DNA from: Brevundimonas sp. UBA6550
GTDB taxonomy: Bacteria; Pseudomonadota; Alphaproteobacteria; Caulobacterales; Caulobacteraceae
Assembly: GCF_002434505.1 (NCBI RefSeq)
Contig: NZ_DJKE01000005.1
Location: forward strand, 62,001-126,000
Direction of reading: 5' to 3'
DNA length: 64,000 bases
Below, piece by piece: positions 42,189 through 52,325 of this stretch. The number at the start of each line of letters is the position of its first letter. The first letter of the stretch is position 1. A program made the translations under genes and the position numbers. The notes under the pieces are model-generated. The model had not been told where the DNA came from and ran no database searches. It was given only the letters and a program-made list of their open reading frames with translations.

Positions 42189-42740
42189 AAAAAAGCCGCC
42201 CCTTTTTCACTTCGATGCGCGAGGCGTAAGCTTCCGTCAAAATGAAATATGCCGGCCACGGGCGAACCCGCAAAGCGGGAGAACAGCAAACTCAGAAAAC
42301 GTCCGAGCATTATGAGATGCACTTCGGAATTTTCAGGACGACACCAAACGTCACCTACTTTGCTGAAGCGACATCGGATGACGTCGAAAGCCCTCGATCA
42401 TTCCCACTCGATTACTGAAGCCGGACCAGAACATTGAATGTTTTGGATTTTTTGTTCGACATCGATAGGAAACCGATCCGTAGGCCGAACAAATCTCGAG
42501 GTATTGAAAACATTGGTGAAATTCTAATCAATAAAATTTTCGTGATGTCGAGGCCTTTCGCAGTCTGTTGTGACCTTCGACGACATCTTTGACCCAAACG
42601 ACATCAGTATCAACTTGGAGCTTCTCCACCATGATGGAGTGTATTCTGCGGTCCAGGCTAGCCGAGAGGTTTGCCGGATTCGCACGAATAGGTCGGCACA
42701 GCGGCTTCTGCGTAGCCACTCCACAAGCGACCGACCGGAA
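42189..42740. other. Low-information gap between fecI and gene debris
   Basis: AT-richer than its surroundings, especially 42420-42560 (runs such as GATTTTTTGTTCG). No reading frame I recognise, no tRNA, no inverted terminal repeats. A 34-codon frame at 42316-42420 and frames on both strands at 42524-42889 have no family features. The promoter of the fecI gene should lie at its left end. Confidence 0.5.
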
Positions 42741-42895
42741 CCGGGCGAGGAGTTGACGGCATGGTCGAGGACGCGATGAGAGGCGATATCGATCTGGCCC
42801 CATTCGTAACCCACACGATGGGTTTGGAGGAGATCAACGAGGGCTTCGCACTGATGCACGAAGGCAAGTCGATCCGCACGGTCATTCACTACTGA
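42741..42895 (+). pseudogene. C-terminal remnant of class III alcohol dehydrogenase
   Basis: From 42761 to the stop at 42893-42895 the frame reads [20 protein letters not shown], then [20 protein letters not shown] and VIHY, which is the last ~45 residues of S-(hydroxymethyl)glutathione dehydrogenase (formaldehyde detoxification). Just before it, GEEL lies in another frame, so at least one base is missing near 42754. The remaining ~320 residues are absent. A hairpin at 42901-42931 follows, as expected for the old gene end. It marks a deletion or insertion junction. Confidence 0.75.
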
Positions 42896-42900
42896 CCCGC

Positions 42901-42931
42901 CGATCCGAAGCGGCGCGAGGCGCTCGGATCG
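42901..42931 (+). terminator. Hairpin after the dehydrogenase remnant
   Basis: CGATCCGA (42901) pairs with TCGGATCG ending at 42931; the loop is GC-rich and no T-run follows. The rest of 42932-43277 holds no recognisable gene and presumably the promoter of the next gene. Confidence 0.45.
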
Positions 42932-43277
42932 ACAACTCGGCCGTCATCATGTCCCGACCCCTGCCATGATGAAGCGCGCTCTGGCAAATGGGCAACGCGT
43001 CGCGATGCGGTAACAAGCGCCGAAGTGCGGTCGTTACATGCCGATAGCGGCACGGACCAGGGCCGCCTGGCCCAGGCGCTTACCAGCGGAGTGTGTCTGG
43101 CCTCGTCGCGCGACCCAACGGGAAAATGGTTTTGGTCTAATGCTGGAAAAATATTTCAAAGGTACCGAACATCGGGCCAGCCTGGCCGTTGGATGTATTG
43201 AGTCGGAAATGCATTCATCTGTTACCCGGCTGTGATGAACCACGGGCCGCACGGGCGTATAGGGCAGGAAGACTGAA

Positions 43278-45938
43278 TTGAAGAGCAAGGATATTCACGC
43301 GACGACGCCGGCCACCGATCATGGGCATACGGGGCCGCCCGCTTGCGTGCAGGTTCGCGGCGCGCGCCAGAATAACCTCAAAAATATTGACGTCGATGTA
43401 CCGCGCGACGCCTTCGTGGTGTTCACCGGCATATCGGGCTCGGGCAAGTCATCGCTCGCGTTCGGCACCCTTTATGCCGAAGCCCAGCGGCGTTATCTGG
43501 AATCGGTTGCGCCCTATGCCCGTCGCCTGATCGACCAGGCCGGCGTGCCGGAGGTCGACGCGATCGACGGTTTGCCGCCTGCGGTCGCGTTGCAGCAGCA
43601 GCGCGGCTCGGCCAACGCGCGATCCTCGGTCGGCAGCGTGACGACGCTCTCCAGCCTGGTGCGGATGCTCTATTCGCGCGTCGGCGAATATCCGCGCCAT
43701 CAGCCGATGCTCTATGCGGAGGATTTCTCCCCCAACACGGTCGCGGGGGCCTGCCCGACCTGTCACGGCATCGGGCGCGTCTATGACGCGACCGAAGAAA
43801 CGATGGTGCCCGACGACACGCTGACGATCCGGGAACGCGCAGTCGCCGCCTGGCCGGCGGCATGGCATGGCCAGAACCTGCGCGATATCCTCGTGTCACT
43901 CGGCTATGACGTCGATACGCCGTGGCGCGACCTGCCGAAAAAGGATCGCGACTGGATCCTCTTCACTGAAGAGGCGCCGACGGTGCCGGTCTATGCGGGT
44001 CTGACGCCCGAACAGACCCGCGTGGCGCTGAAGCGCCGCATGGAACCGAGCTATCAGGGCACCTTCACCGGCGCCCGCCGCTATGTGCTGGAGACCTTCG
44101 CCAACACGAAAAGCGCGCTGATGAAGAAGCGCGTCTCGCAATATATCATCGGCCGCGATTGCCCGACCTGCGACGGCAAGCGCCTGAAGCGCGAAGCCCT
44201 GTCGGTCAAATTCGCCGGCCTCGACATTGCCGAGTTCGGCGACCTGACGGTGCTCAAGCTGAAAGACTTGCTGATCCCCGTCGCGCATGGCGCGTATGGG
44301 GCGGTCTCCGCCCCCTCAAAGGGCCATGTTCTGGAAAAAGCGGCCCGCGATGCAGCGGTCGAACAACGGGTTGCGGCGGGCGGCTCGGCGCACAAGAGCG
44401 CGCCCGACGTACGCCGCACGCCCAATCTCTCCGACGAGAAGCGGATCGCCGCCCAACGCCTTGCCTGCGAATTGATCGAGCGGCTAGAGCCGCTCATCGA
44501 TCTTGGCCTTGGCTACATTTCGCTCGACCGCAGCACGCCGACGCTCTCCTCCGGAGAGCTGCAGCGCTTGCGGCTTGCCACGCAATTGTCGTCACAGCTT
44601 TTCGGCGTGGTCTATGTGCTTGACGAGCCTTCGGCAGGGTTGCACCCGGCAGATGGCGAAGCCTTGCTCACCATCCTCGAGCGTCTCAAGGCGGCGGGCA
44701 ACTCCCTGTTCGTCGTCGAACATGATCTCGACGTGATCCGCCGCGCGGAATGGCTCGTCGATGTCGGGCCAGGAGCCGGGGAAAAGGGCGGTGAAGTCCT
44801 CTACAGCGGGCCGATAGAGGGGCTTGCCGACGTCGAGAATTCGATCACCCGCCGCTACCTGTTCGCAGAGCCGCTCCGCAGTGAGCGCACACCGCGCGAT
44901 CCCAAGGCATGGCTACGCCTGGAAGGGATCAGACGGAACAATCTCCATGGTCTCGACGTCGAGTTTCCCATCGGCTGCTTCACCGCTGTCACCGGCGTTT
45001 CGGGATCGGGTAAATCCAGTCTTGTCAGTCAGGCGCTGCCCGAGCTCGTCACGGAACACCTCGGCGGCTCCCCCGTGGCCGAGGAGGAGGATATCGACCC
45101 GCTGCTCGATGTTGCGCAGAACGACACTGAAGGACGCATTGTCGCAGGCATGGAGCATGTTCGCAGGCTGGTCCGGGTCGATCAGAAACCGATCGGCCGC
45201 ACGCCGCGCTCGAACCTATCCACCTACAGCGGCATGTTCGACCATGTGCGACGGATATTCGCTGATACGCCGCTCGCCCGCCGGCGGCACTACAGCCCGG
45301 GAAGGTTCTCGTTCAACGTCGCGCAAGGCCGCTGCCCTGTGTGCGAGGGCGAGGGATACGTCATGGTGGAGCTGCTGTTCCTGCCGAGCGTTTTTGCCCC
45401 CTGCTCGACCTGTCATGGCTCTCGCTACAACCCGCAAACGCTCGAAGTCGAATGGAACGGGCGCAATATCGCCCAGGTGCTCGAACTGACGGTCGACGAT
45501 GCGTGCGATTTCTTCGCTGGCGAGGCATCTGTGATGCGCTCCCTCGACGTGTTGCGGGAGATCGGTCTTGGCTATCTGAGGCTCGGTCAGCCGGCGACCG
45601 AGCTGTCTGGCGGGGAGGCGCAGCGCATCAAGCTGGCGACTGAACTGCAACGCGCTCAACGCGGCAACACGATCTACATCCTCGACGAGCCAACTTCGGG
45701 GCTTCACCCCTCCGATGGCGACCGGCTCATGCAACACCTGCAGGGCCTCGTAGACGCCGGCAATACCGTCGTAGTCGTCGAACATGACATGCGCGCCATC
45801 ACACAGGCGGACTGGATCATCGACCTGGGACCGGGGGCCGGGGAAGATGGGGGCCGTATCGTTGCCAGCGGCGTCCCTGGCGTCGTTGCGGAAGCGGAAG
45901 GCAGTCTCACCGCCCGCTATCTCAAGGCGGCGCTGTAG
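43278..45938 (+). CDS. UvrA2-like ABC ATPase
   Basis: 886 residues from TTG 43278 with GCAGGAAG upstream. Two ABC modules: Walker [21 protein letters not shown] (near residue 55) and [19 protein letters not shown] (near 575); signature motifs [15 protein letters not shown] and [15 protein letters not shown]; Walker [16 protein letters not shown] and [15 protein letters not shown]. Zinc motifs [32 protein letters not shown] are kept. It is shorter than housekeeping UvrA (~940-970) and lacks most of the UvrB-binding insertion, as in class II UvrA proteins linked to drug or DNA-damage tolerance. More CTC Leu and GCG/ATA codons than in the pectin genes suggest separate origin. Confidence 0.85.
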   Translation: MKSKDIHATTPATDHGHTGPPACVQVRGARQNNLKNIDVDVPRDAFVVFTGISGSGKSSLAFGTLYAEAQRRYLESVAPYARRLIDQAGVPEVDAIDGLPPAVALQQQRGSANARSSVGSVTTLSSLVRMLYSRVGEYPRHQPMLYAEDFSPNTVAGACPTCHGIGRVYDATEETMVPDDTLTIRERAVAAWPAAWHGQNLRDILVSLGYDVDTPWRDLPKKDRDWILFTEEAPTVPVYAGLTPEQTRVALKRRMEPSYQGTFTGARRYVLETFANTKSALMKKRVSQYIIGRDCPTCDGKRLKREALSVKFAGLDIAEFGDLTVLKLKDLLIPVAHGAYGAVSAPSKGHVLEKAARDAAVEQRVAAGGSAHKSAPDVRRTPNLSDEKRIAAQRLACELIERLEPLIDLGLGYISLDRSTPTLSSGELQRLRLATQLSSQLFGVVYVLDEPSAGLHPADGEALLTILERLKAAGNSLFVVEHDLDVIRRAEWLVDVGPGAGEKGGEVLYSGPIEGLADVENSITRRYLFAEPLRSERTPRDPKAWLRLEGIRRNNLHGLDVEFPIGCFTAVTGVSGSGKSSLVSQALPELVTEHLGGSPVAEEEDIDPLLDVAQNDTEGRIVAGMEHVRRLVRVDQKPIGRTPRSNLSTYSGMFDHVRRIFADTPLARRRHYSPGRFSFNVAQGRCPVCEGEGYVMVELLFLPSVFAPCSTCHGSRYNPQTLEVEWNGRNIAQVLELTVDDACDFFAGEASVMRSLDVLREIGLGYLRLGQPATELSGGEAQRIKLATELQRAQRGNTIYILDEPTSGLHPSDGDRLMQHLQGLVDAGNTVVVVEHDMRAITQADWIIDLGPGAGEDGGRIVASGVPGVVAEAEGSLTARYLKAAL

Positions 45939-46095
45939 TCGTAAATCTGGCGGAATGCACGTTCGATCAGGTGCATCTCAACCACACGTTGGAATGGGTC
46001 GAATCTGGAAGCGGGAGCCGGCGATGTGTCACCGCGGTTGACGCGGCTTAGGGTTTGAGTGCCCGTCAGGTGTGCCGTGTTCGTGCGATACGCGG

Positions 46096-46131
46096 CGTGG
46101 CGGACGGCCATCGCTGGCCATCCGCCACGCT
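46096..46131. terminator. Long hairpin between convergent uvrA2 and pfpI genes
   Basis: GCGTGGCGGACGGCCA (46096-46111) pairs with TGGCCATCCGCCACGC (46116-46131) around TCGC, 15 of 16 pairs. TTGCTTTG follows on the plus strand. The other ~220 bp of the 45939-46192 gap hold nothing I recognise. Confidence 0.65.
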
Positions 46132-46192
46132 TGCTTTGTGCGGACCTTCTCCAAGGAGAGGGCCCTCACATGGTTCGTCGAAACGCCCCGTC

Positions 46193-46762
46193 TTAATTCC
46201 CTGCTGCGAGCGCCGCGGCCACACCTTCTGCGATCTCCTCAACGAGTTTGGCACAGAAGGCGGGCAAATCATTGGGATCGCGGCTGGTAACAAGGCCGTT
46301 GTCGACCACGACTTCCTCATTGGTCCATGCACCGCCGGCGTTCTCGATATCGACCTTCAGCGTCGGGTAGGACGTCAAGGTGCGACCCTTAAGCACGCCC
46401 GCCTCGATCAATGTCCAGGGTGCATGGCATATAGCCGCAACAGGTTTTTTCTGATCGAAGAAAGCCCGGATGAAACCAATTGCCTCGACGCTGCCGCGCA
46501 GCTTGTCGGCACCGACAGTCCCTCCGGGCACAACAAGTCCGTCGAAATCGTCGGCTTTGACCTCGGAAAACGTCTTGTCGATAGTATAGCTGCCGCCCTC
46601 GTCAAGATCGCTATTGACTGTGCGAGCCTTGCCCGGCTCAAAACTGACCACGGTCACTTTGCCACCAGCGTCCTCGACAGCTTGCTTGGGCTTCGAGAAT
46701 TCTGGTTCTTCCGTCCCGCGGGGTGCGATCAGAATGGCAACTGATTTGCCTTCCAAAGTCAT
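46193..46762 (-). CDS. DJ-1/PfpI family protein (cytoplasmic)
   Basis: 189 residues, no signal peptide. DJ-1/PfpI fold: SVAILIAPRGTEEPEFSKP, FDGLVVPGGTVGADKLR and the nucleophile elbow AAICHAPWTLIEAG with Cys near residue 112, then TSRDPNDLPAFCAKL typical of the PfpI/YfkM subgroup (stress proteins, deglycase or glyoxalase activity reported for relatives). It lies 31 bp after the zinc dehydrogenase gene on the same strand, so the two probably act together against reactive aldehydes. Confidence 0.85.
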   Translation of the reverse strand: MTLEGKSVAILIAPRGTEEPEFSKPKQAVEDAGGKVTVVSFEPGKARTVNSDLDEGGSYTIDKTFSEVKADDFDGLVVPGGTVGADKLRGSVEAIGFIRAFFDQKKPVAAICHAPWTLIEAGVLKGRTLTSYPTLKVDIENAGGAWTNEEVVVDNGLVTSRDPNDLPAFCAKLVEEIAEGVAAALAAGN

Positions 46763-46793
46763 AATTTATTTCCTATTCCGTCGAAAACTAAGG

Positions 46794-47933
46794 TCAGGCG
46801 CCCGGCTTGAGCACGACCTTCGTCCAACCAGCATCGCGCTCGTCGAAATGCTTGTAGGCGTCTGGTGCCTGATCAAGCGGCAGTCGGTGCGAGATGATTT
46901 GGGCAGGATTGGCCCGGTCTTGCTCGATAAGCTTCATCAGTCGCCGGTTGTAGTGCTTTACATTGCACTGGCCGGTGCCGATCTTCTGGCCCTTGAACCA
47001 GAAGTTGCCGAAGTCGAACGCCATCTTGCCTTCCTTCTGGAGATCGTCGGGCGCGTTCGGGTCTTCCGGAATGAACACGCCGACGACGCCGATTCCGCCG
47101 GTGGCCTTCGTGCTTTTGACGAGGCAGTTCATCGTGTAATTGCTGCGCTCCTTGCCGTGGCGATCGCAACACTGATACCCGACCGCCTCAACCCCCCGGT
47201 CGGTCCCGAGGCCGCCGGTCGCGTCAAGGATCTGCTGGGCGGGATCGCCCTTTCGCATGTCGATCGGAATGGCGCCCATGGCCTCGGCCAGTTTCAGGCG
47301 GTCATCGTGAGAATCGACCACGAAGATCTGAGAGGCGCCGCGGATTTCGGCTGAGTGCGCGGCCATTAAACCGACTGGACCGGCGCCGTAGATCGCGATG
47401 CTTTCGCCAGGCAGGAAACCTGACAGTTCGACGCCATGCCAACCCGTCGGGAAGATGTCGGAGAGCATGACATAGTCATCCTCCTTCTCCTCAGCGTCCT
47501 CAGGCAGCTTCAGACAATTGAAGTCCGCATAAGGAACGCGCATAAACTCGGCCTGACCACCTTGCCACGGACCCATCTCGGCAAAGCCATACGCTGCGCC
47601 AGCGGTTCCAGGGTTGGTCGTGAGGCAAAAACCCGTCAACCCGCGTTCGCAATTTTCGCAGAAACCGCAACCGACGTTGAACGGCATGCACACGCGATCG
47701 CCCTTCTTGATGCGATCTACGGCAGAGCCGACTTCGATGACCTCGCCAAGGTTTTCGTGGCCGAAGACCTTGCCCTTCTCGAAGCTGGTACGGCCTTCAT
47801 ACATGTGAAGGTCCGACCCGCAGATATTGGTCGTGGTCAGCCGGATGATAACATCGGTCTGCTTTTCGATCTTGGGATCGTCGATGGTATTGACAGAAAC
47901 ATCTTTGGGCCCGTTGTACACGACAGCTTTCAC
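46794..47933 (-). CDS. Glutathione-independent formaldehyde dehydrogenase-like zinc enzyme
   Basis: 379 residues, medium-chain zinc dehydrogenase. Catalytic zinc ligands Cys38 (NICGSDLHMYEG) and His59-Glu60 (FGHEN); structural-zinc Cys at 89, 92, 95 and 103; NAD loop YGAGPVGLMAAHSAEIRG. The long insertion QCCDRHGKERSNYTMNCLV and the end SHRLPLDQAPDAYKHFDERD fit the FdhA subgroup, which oxidizes formaldehyde or dismutates aldehydes with tightly bound NAD. AAAGGAAAAG precedes ATG 47933. It lies near the remnant of a glutathione-dependent formaldehyde dehydrogenase and has a paralogue at 56088. Confidence 0.87.
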   Translation of the reverse strand: MKAVVYNGPKDVSVNTIDDPKIEKQTDVIIRLTTTNICGSDLHMYEGRTSFEKGKVFGHENLGEVIEVGSAVDRIKKGDRVCMPFNVGCGFCENCERGLTGFCLTTNPGTAGAAYGFAEMGPWQGGQAEFMRVPYADFNCLKLPEDAEEKEDDYVMLSDIFPTGWHGVELSGFLPGESIAIYGAGPVGLMAAHSAEIRGASQIFVVDSHDDRLKLAEAMGAIPIDMRKGDPAQQILDATGGLGTDRGVEAVGYQCCDRHGKERSNYTMNCLVKSTKATGGIGVVGVFIPEDPNAPDDLQKEGKMAFDFGNFWFKGQKIGTGQCNVKHYNRRLMKLIEQDRANPAQIISHRLPLDQAPDAYKHFDERDAGWTKVVLKPGA

Positions 47934-48391
47934 GGATCTTTTCCTTTCGCAGCTCTTTTCAACGAGTCATCAAATCGAGAGCTTGGCGATGATCCGGTCC
48001 ATCGCAACGGCGGAGGACATCGCACCCTTCCAAGTGATCTCAGTTTCCTGAACCTTTCGCTACCTCAGAGGTTCCTTCCCGTAGGGCCGTCCTGGGATCA
48101 ATTCACGGCGGTTTTCTGAATGACTGGGCCAGAACGGCCGAATAACGCGCCGAATTGATGTGCTCAAGAATCTCCCGCGAACTAATGGCGCCCTTACGTC
48201 GGGACACATCAACGGCGCCTTATCAGTAAATTCAGAAGTGTGATAATCGCAAAAGACAAGGCCATCCACTTTCGCGGATGACCTGTCGTATTCATTTATT
48301 CATTTCCCGATCCGACCGGGCCATCCATTCCGGATAGAGACACGAGCCTTACCCTGCGGTCAGACGGCAGCTTAGGGTGCCGACCGCTCCG
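47934..48391. other. Intergenic gap, presumed promoter of dehydrogenase-pfpI unit
   Basis: A 458-bp gap between minus-strand genes. TTATCA near 48219 and TGATAA near 48240 form a short spaced inverted repeat, and GCGGTC/GGCA pairs with TGCC/GACCGC at 48358-48387 just after the monooxygenase stop. No reading frame with family features. Confidence 0.4.
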
Positions 48392-48685
48392 CTATTTCGC
48401 GGCCAGTAGGGTGAACTTGTGAATCTGCGGCGGTTCAGAGAACAGTTCTTCTGCCTTCTCCATCAGTGCGGCGGCAACCTTGCCGTCAAGATGGGCCTGC
48501 CGATCCTCCTCTGTGTCGAACGTATCGAAGATCGCGTACGCACCGGGACCTTCCTCGATCGCATACCAGGTCAGAGTGCCCGCCTCAGCTTGAACGAGCG
48601 GCAATGCCGAGGTCAGGAAATCGGCGACATCGCGCTCTTTTCCGGGCTTGGCCTTCAGCGGTACATACAGGGCAAGTTTGGGCAT
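48392..48685 (-). CDS. Antibiotic biosynthesis monooxygenase-domain protein (ABM)
   Basis: 97 residues from ATG 48685 with TTGAGGAGTC upstream. ABM/YgiN-type ferredoxin-like fold: LYVPLKAKPGKERDVADFL, PLVQAEAGTLTWYAIEE, YAIFDTFDTEEDRQAHLDGK. Members are small dimeric quinol or heme-like oxygenases, and many have unknown substrates. It sits 111 bp after an SDR gene at the tail of the detoxification run. Confidence 0.8.
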   Translation of the reverse strand: MPKLALYVPLKAKPGKERDVADFLTSALPLVQAEAGTLTWYAIEEGPGAYAIFDTFDTEEDRQAHLDGKVAAALMEKAEELFSEPPQIHKFTLLAAK

Positions 48686-48796
48686 AAATGACTCCTCAAG
48701 TGAAACGGACACATATTATTCGGCAAAGCAACGGACGAGCGGGCCGATACGTTCCCCATGAGGCGGAGCACACGCGGCCCCGCCTCCTCATTGCAA

Positions 48797-49537
48797 TCAG
48801 AACTGCTGTGCGGTCGGACGGATGACAATCGCGTTGACGTCGACGTCATCAGGTTGTTCGACAGCGAACGCGATAGCACGCGCCACCGATGCCGCCGGGA
48901 TGGCCTGCTTGTAGAAGTCCAGCACCGTCTCGGCAGCCGCGCCAGAGGTCGTGAATTTCAAATCGCTTTCGACAGCTCCAGGCTCGATTGACGTAACCCG
49001 GACCTTTTCCCCCACCTCGTGGCGCAAGCCCTCGCTGATCGCGCTGACGGCGAACTTGGTGCCGGAGTAGACAGTGCCGCCTGGTGCGAAGACCTTGATG
49101 CCCGCAACCGAGCTCAGGTTGATGATGTGGCCGCTGCCCTGCTCGAGAAAGCCGGGAAGGGCCGCCGCGATGCCGTAGAGCGTACCCTTCAGATTGACGT
49201 CGATCATCTGGTCCCACTCGTCGGTGTTGACCTCGGCCATCGGACGGATCGGCATCAGCCCGGCGTTGTTGATCAGCACGTCGAGGCGGCCAAAGTCGGC
49301 AATGATTGAGGCGACGACGGACTGGACCGCCGATTTGTCGGTCACGTCCAGCGCGTAGCTACGTGCCGTTCCGCCAACTGCGGCGATGTCCGCGACGACC
49401 TCGTCGAGCCTGTCCTTGCGCCGCGCGGCGATGGCCACCTTGGCGCCGCGTTCCGCGAGAAGACGCGCAGTTTCCGCGCCGATGCCGCTGCTGCCGCCGG
49501 TTATGAGAACGACCTTGCCTTCGATACCCTTGGTCAT
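48797..49537 (-). CDS. Short-chain dehydrogenase/reductase
   Basis: 246 residues with GAAGGAATACAGTC before ATG 49537. Intact classical SDR: TGGSSGIGAETARLLAERG, NNAGLMPIRPMAE, INLSSVAGIKV (Ser), YSGTKFAVSAISEGLRHE (Tyr, Lys), IEPGAVESDL. It belongs to the YdfG/serine-dehydrogenase-like subgroup of NADP-preferring oxidoreductases. Substrate unknown; the Arg-Arg-Lys after strand 2 (AARRKDR) argues for NADPH. It follows the SMP-30/MRJP-like gene by 76 bp and probably belongs to the same run. Confidence 0.85.
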   Translation of the reverse strand: MTKGIEGKVVLITGGSSGIGAETARLLAERGAKVAIAARRKDRLDEVVADIAAVGGTARSYALDVTDKSAVQSVVASIIADFGRLDVLINNAGLMPIRPMAEVNTDEWDQMIDVNLKGTLYGIAAALPGFLEQGSGHIINLSSVAGIKVFAPGGTVYSGTKFAVSAISEGLRHEVGEKVRVTSIEPGAVESDLKFTTSGAAAETVLDFYKQAIPAASVARAIAFAVEQPDDVDVNAIVIRPTAQQF

Positions 49538-49613
49538 GACTGTATTCCTTCAAGTCAGTTGTTGATTTTTCGCCGGATCGCGGCCCCGCGCGAGCCCGCC
49601 CGGCCTGATGGGG

Positions 49614-50765
49614 TCACCGCGAGCGCAACAGGACGGGAGCCGCGCCCACCTTGATGCGGAGCAGCTCGTAGGGCTTGCGGCGCAAGTCCCGCCCGCCGTG
49701 GAAGCCTGGCTGGCGGTGAAGCTGGTTGGCGGTGAAGTAGAGGTAGCCGTCGGTGCCGATCGACAGCGTGTCGGGCCAGCTGATGCGCGGGTTGCTGATC
49801 ACCGTCGTCCAGCTGCCCTGGTCGAGCACGCGGATCGCGTTGTTCTCGTAATCGCCGGCGAACACGCGGCCCTTGTCATCCTCGGCTATCCCGTCCGAGG
49901 CGCCTTTGCGCCCCAGGCTGCGGACCGCGCGGCCCAATGCCTCCTCGGACACCGCGGGATCGCGCAGCATTGCCGTGGGCACCGCGTGCAGCGTGCGGCC
50001 CGACAGTGGACCGTAATACAGCAGGCTGCCGTCGGCGCTGAGCGCAATCGCGTCGCTTGCGATCGTGACCGGCGTCGCGGGGCCGTCAGCCGGGCGGTTC
50101 ATGAGCACCGCGCCATCGACAACCGGGGTGAAGCCGGGCTCGGGGTTGGTCGTCGCATGGTTCGACAGGCGCCGGATCGCCCGCCCGCTTGCGATATCGA
50201 CGACGATGATGCCGCCGATCCCCTCGTTGCTGCTGTCGGTGATGTAGGCGACGCCCTCGGCACCCTGACGCAGATCGAAGCGCACGTCGTTGAGGTAGGT
50301 CGTGGGCAGCACCACGCTGGGCGGCAGGACGATCGTCTTCACCACCCGGTCGGTCGCAAGGTCGATTGCCACCAGCTTTGCACCGCCGGCCTGTGGTTGA
50401 GAGAATTTGGGCGCCGCCGTGTCGAGCACCCAGAGGCGATTGGCGCCGTCGGCCACCACGCTCTGCACCGAGATGAAATGCCCAGCCGGGTCGGCCGGAT
50501 CGGGCTGGTTGGTCGCGGCGTCGGGATAAGGCACCGCCTTGCCGTCGACCAGCTCGGCAACCGTGAACGGCGCGTTGTCGCCCCATTGCGGGAAGTTGAC
50601 GAAGATGCGCCCGTTGGGGGCGACGGTCACGCCAGTCGGCATCGCGCCATCGAAGGTCGCGACCTGTTCGATCTGGGGCGCGGATGCACCCTCGCGGGTC
50701 GTCGAGCAGGCGGCAAGCGAGAGGGCAGCGCCAGCGGCAAGAAGCAGTTTGACGGAGGTTTTCAT
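49614..50765 (-). CDS. Lipoprotein of the MRJP/SMP-30 beta-propeller type
   Basis: 383 residues. ATG 50765 overlaps the flavin-enzyme stop by 4 bp. The N-terminus KTSVKLLLAAGAALSLAACS has a clear lipobox (LAAC, Cys near residue 20). The rest is a six-bladed propeller: MPTGVTVAPNGRIFVNFPQ, LWVLDTAAPKF, YLNDVRFDLRQGAEGVAYIT, DSSNEGIGGIIVVDIASGRA, SDGIAEDDKGRVFAGDYEN. This is the major royal jelly protein pattern, found in bacterial periplasmic proteins and some lactonases. It is probably anchored facing the periplasm. Function unknown. Confidence 0.82.
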   Translation of the reverse strand: MKTSVKLLLAAGAALSLAACSTTREGASAPQIEQVATFDGAMPTGVTVAPNGRIFVNFPQWGDNAPFTVAELVDGKAVPYPDAATNQPDPADPAGHFISVQSVVADGANRLWVLDTAAPKFSQPQAGGAKLVAIDLATDRVVKTIVLPPSVVLPTTYLNDVRFDLRQGAEGVAYITDSSNEGIGGIIVVDIASGRAIRRLSNHATTNPEPGFTPVVDGAVLMNRPADGPATPVTIASDAIALSADGSLLYYGPLSGRTLHAVPTAMLRDPAVSEEALGRAVRSLGRKGASDGIAEDDKGRVFAGDYENNAIRVLDQGSWTTVISNPRISWPDTLSIGTDGYLYFTANQLHRQPGFHGGRDLRRKPYELLRIKVGAAPVLLRSR

Positions 50766-51868
50766 GGGGTCATTTCCTCGAGGATGCGGCCCGCTTCGTG
50801 GGGCTCGGACCGGAGATATTGCGGGGGCGCCTTGACCGATGCACCAAGCGCGGCGGCGGCGTGCCAGGGCCAACGCGGATCCCACAGCGCAGCGCGGGCT
50901 ATCGCTATGGCGTCGGCATGCCCGTCTTCGAGGATGCGCTCCGCCTGGTGCGGATCGGTGATCAGTCCGACCGCCACGACAGGCATGGCGACCGCGTCCT
51001 TGACCGTCCGCGCCAGCGGCACCTGATAGCCGGGACCGACAGGGATCTGCTGGCGCGGGTCGAGGCCGCCGCCGGAGACGTGGATTGCCGAACAACCGCG
51101 CCGCTCCAGCTCCTGTGCAAACAATGCGGTTTCCTCCGCTGTCCAGCCGCCTTCAACCCAGTCGGTCCCAGAAACGCGGACGGTCACCGGGCGGTCGGCC
51201 GGAAACGCTTCGCGCACGTCATCGAACACTTCGAGCGGGAACCGCATCCGGTTGTCGAGGCTGCCGCCGTATTCGTCGCCGCGCCGGTTGGAGATCGGCG
51301 AAAGAAACTCGTGGAGCAGATAGCCATGCGCGACGTGGATCTGGATGGCTTCGATGCCGAGCCTGCCGGCGCGCCGGGCGGCATCCGCGAACGCCTCCCG
51401 GATGCGGGCAAGCCCTGACTTGTCCAGTTCGACAGGGGGATTGTCGTCCGGAGCGAAGGGAATGGCGCTGGGTGCCACGGTCTGCCAGCCATTCTCCGCA
51501 TCGGGGGCGATCTGCGTTCCGCCTTGCCACGGCTTGGCGCAGCTCGCCTTGCGGCCGGCATGGGCCAGCTGGATGATCAGCGGCATGTCCGACCAACGGC
51601 GCACACTTTCGAGCACGCTTCGCATCGCCGCTTCGGTACGGTCATCGTACAGGCCGACGTCACCGTAGGTGATGCGCCCTTCCGGGCTGACCGCGGTCGC
51701 CTCTATCGTCAGCGCGCCCGCGCCCGAGAGCGCCAACTGGCCGAGATGCATCTGGTGCCAGTCGGTCATCGCGCCGTCGACTGCCGAATACTGGCACATC
51801 GGCGCGATGACGATGCGGTTGGCGAGCCGCAGCCCGCCAACCTCAATCGGTTCGAACAATTTCGCCAT
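50762..51868 (-). CDS. Old yellow enzyme-family NADH:flavin oxidoreductase (YqjM/XenA-like)
   Basis: About 368 residues. ATG 51868 overlaps the preceding stop (TGATG); an ATG two codons earlier is possible. FMN-binding (beta/alpha)8 barrel: IVIAPMCQYSAVDGAMTDWH with the redox-tuning Cys near 25, QLAHAGRKASC, IHVAHGYLLHEFLSPISNRR (substrate His and nucleotide contacts), GGSLDNRMRFPLEV, GLITDPHQAERIL. It reduces alpha,beta-unsaturated aldehydes, ketones or nitro-compounds with NAD(P)H. Coupled to glyoxalase genes upstream, it fits electrophile detoxification. Confidence 0.9.
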   Translation of the reverse strand: MAKLFEPIEVGGLRLANRIVIAPMCQYSAVDGAMTDWHQMHLGQLALSGAGALTIEATAVSPEGRITYGDVGLYDDRTEAAMRSVLESVRRWSDMPLIIQLAHAGRKASCAKPWQGGTQIAPDAENGWQTVAPSAIPFAPDDNPPVELDKSGLARIREAFADAARRAGRLGIEAIQIHVAHGYLLHEFLSPISNRRGDEYGGSLDNRMRFPLEVFDDVREAFPADRPVTVRVSGTDWVEGGWTAEETALFAQELERRGCSAIHVSGGGLDPRQQIPVGPGYQVPLARTVKDAVAMPVVAVGLITDPHQAERILEDGHADAIAIARAALWDPRWPWHAAAALGASVKAPPQYLRSEPHEAGRILEEMTP

Positions 51869-52323
51869 CACCATTCGCCCGTGTTGGGCATGGAGGCCCA
51901 GGGTTCGGCCGGAGCCTTGTGTTCGCCCGTCTGCAGCAGTTCGATCGAGATCCCGTCCGGCGAGCGGACGAACGCCATGTATCCGTCACGCGGGGGGCGA
52001 TTGATCGTCACGCCGCCCGCCTGCAGCCGCGCGCACGTTTCGTAGATGTCGTCGACCCCGTAGGCGAGATGGCCGAAGTTTCGGCCGCCCGTGTATTTCT
52101 CGGAAGCGCTGCCATCCTCGGGCGGCCAGTTGTACGTCAGCTCGACCTCGGCATCGCCCTGCTCGCCGTCGCCGCGGAAATCCTCGTCGGCGGCAAGGTA
52201 GATCAGCGTGTAACGCCCGGCCTGGTTCTCCATGCGCCGGGTCTCCCTGAGACCCAGCAGCGTGAAGAACCGGACCGCCGCCTCGGGATCGGCGACGCGC
52301 AGCATGGTGTGGAGATACCGCAT
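51868..52323 (-). CDS. gloA: Glyoxalase I (lactoylglutathione lyase)-like VOC protein
   Basis: 151 residues. VOC fold with the four expected metal ligands: His5 (YLHTMLRV), Glu61 (VELTYNW, a hallmark of GloA), His84 ([11 protein letters not shown]) and Glu128 (GISIELLQ). It would isomerize the glutathione hemithioacetal of methylglyoxal to S-lactoylglutathione. The C-terminal ~15 residues exceed the E. coli enzyme. It starts 2 bp after the DJ-1-type gene and is coupled to the flavin-enzyme gene, so three detoxification genes are read as one message. Confidence 0.88.
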   Translation of the reverse strand: MRYLHTMLRVADPEAAVRFFTLLGLRETRRMENQAGRYTLIYLAADEDFRGDGEQGDAEVELTYNWPPEDGSASEKYTGGRNFGHLAYGVDDIYETCARLQAGGVTINRPPRDGYMAFVRSPDGISIELLQTGEHKAPAEPWASMPNTGEW

Positions 52324-52325
52324 GA

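Noticed and set aside
42189..42740. Possible insertion-sequence remnant in the AT-rich gap
   Set aside because: No transposase motif, terminal inverted repeat or target duplication could be found in any frame.
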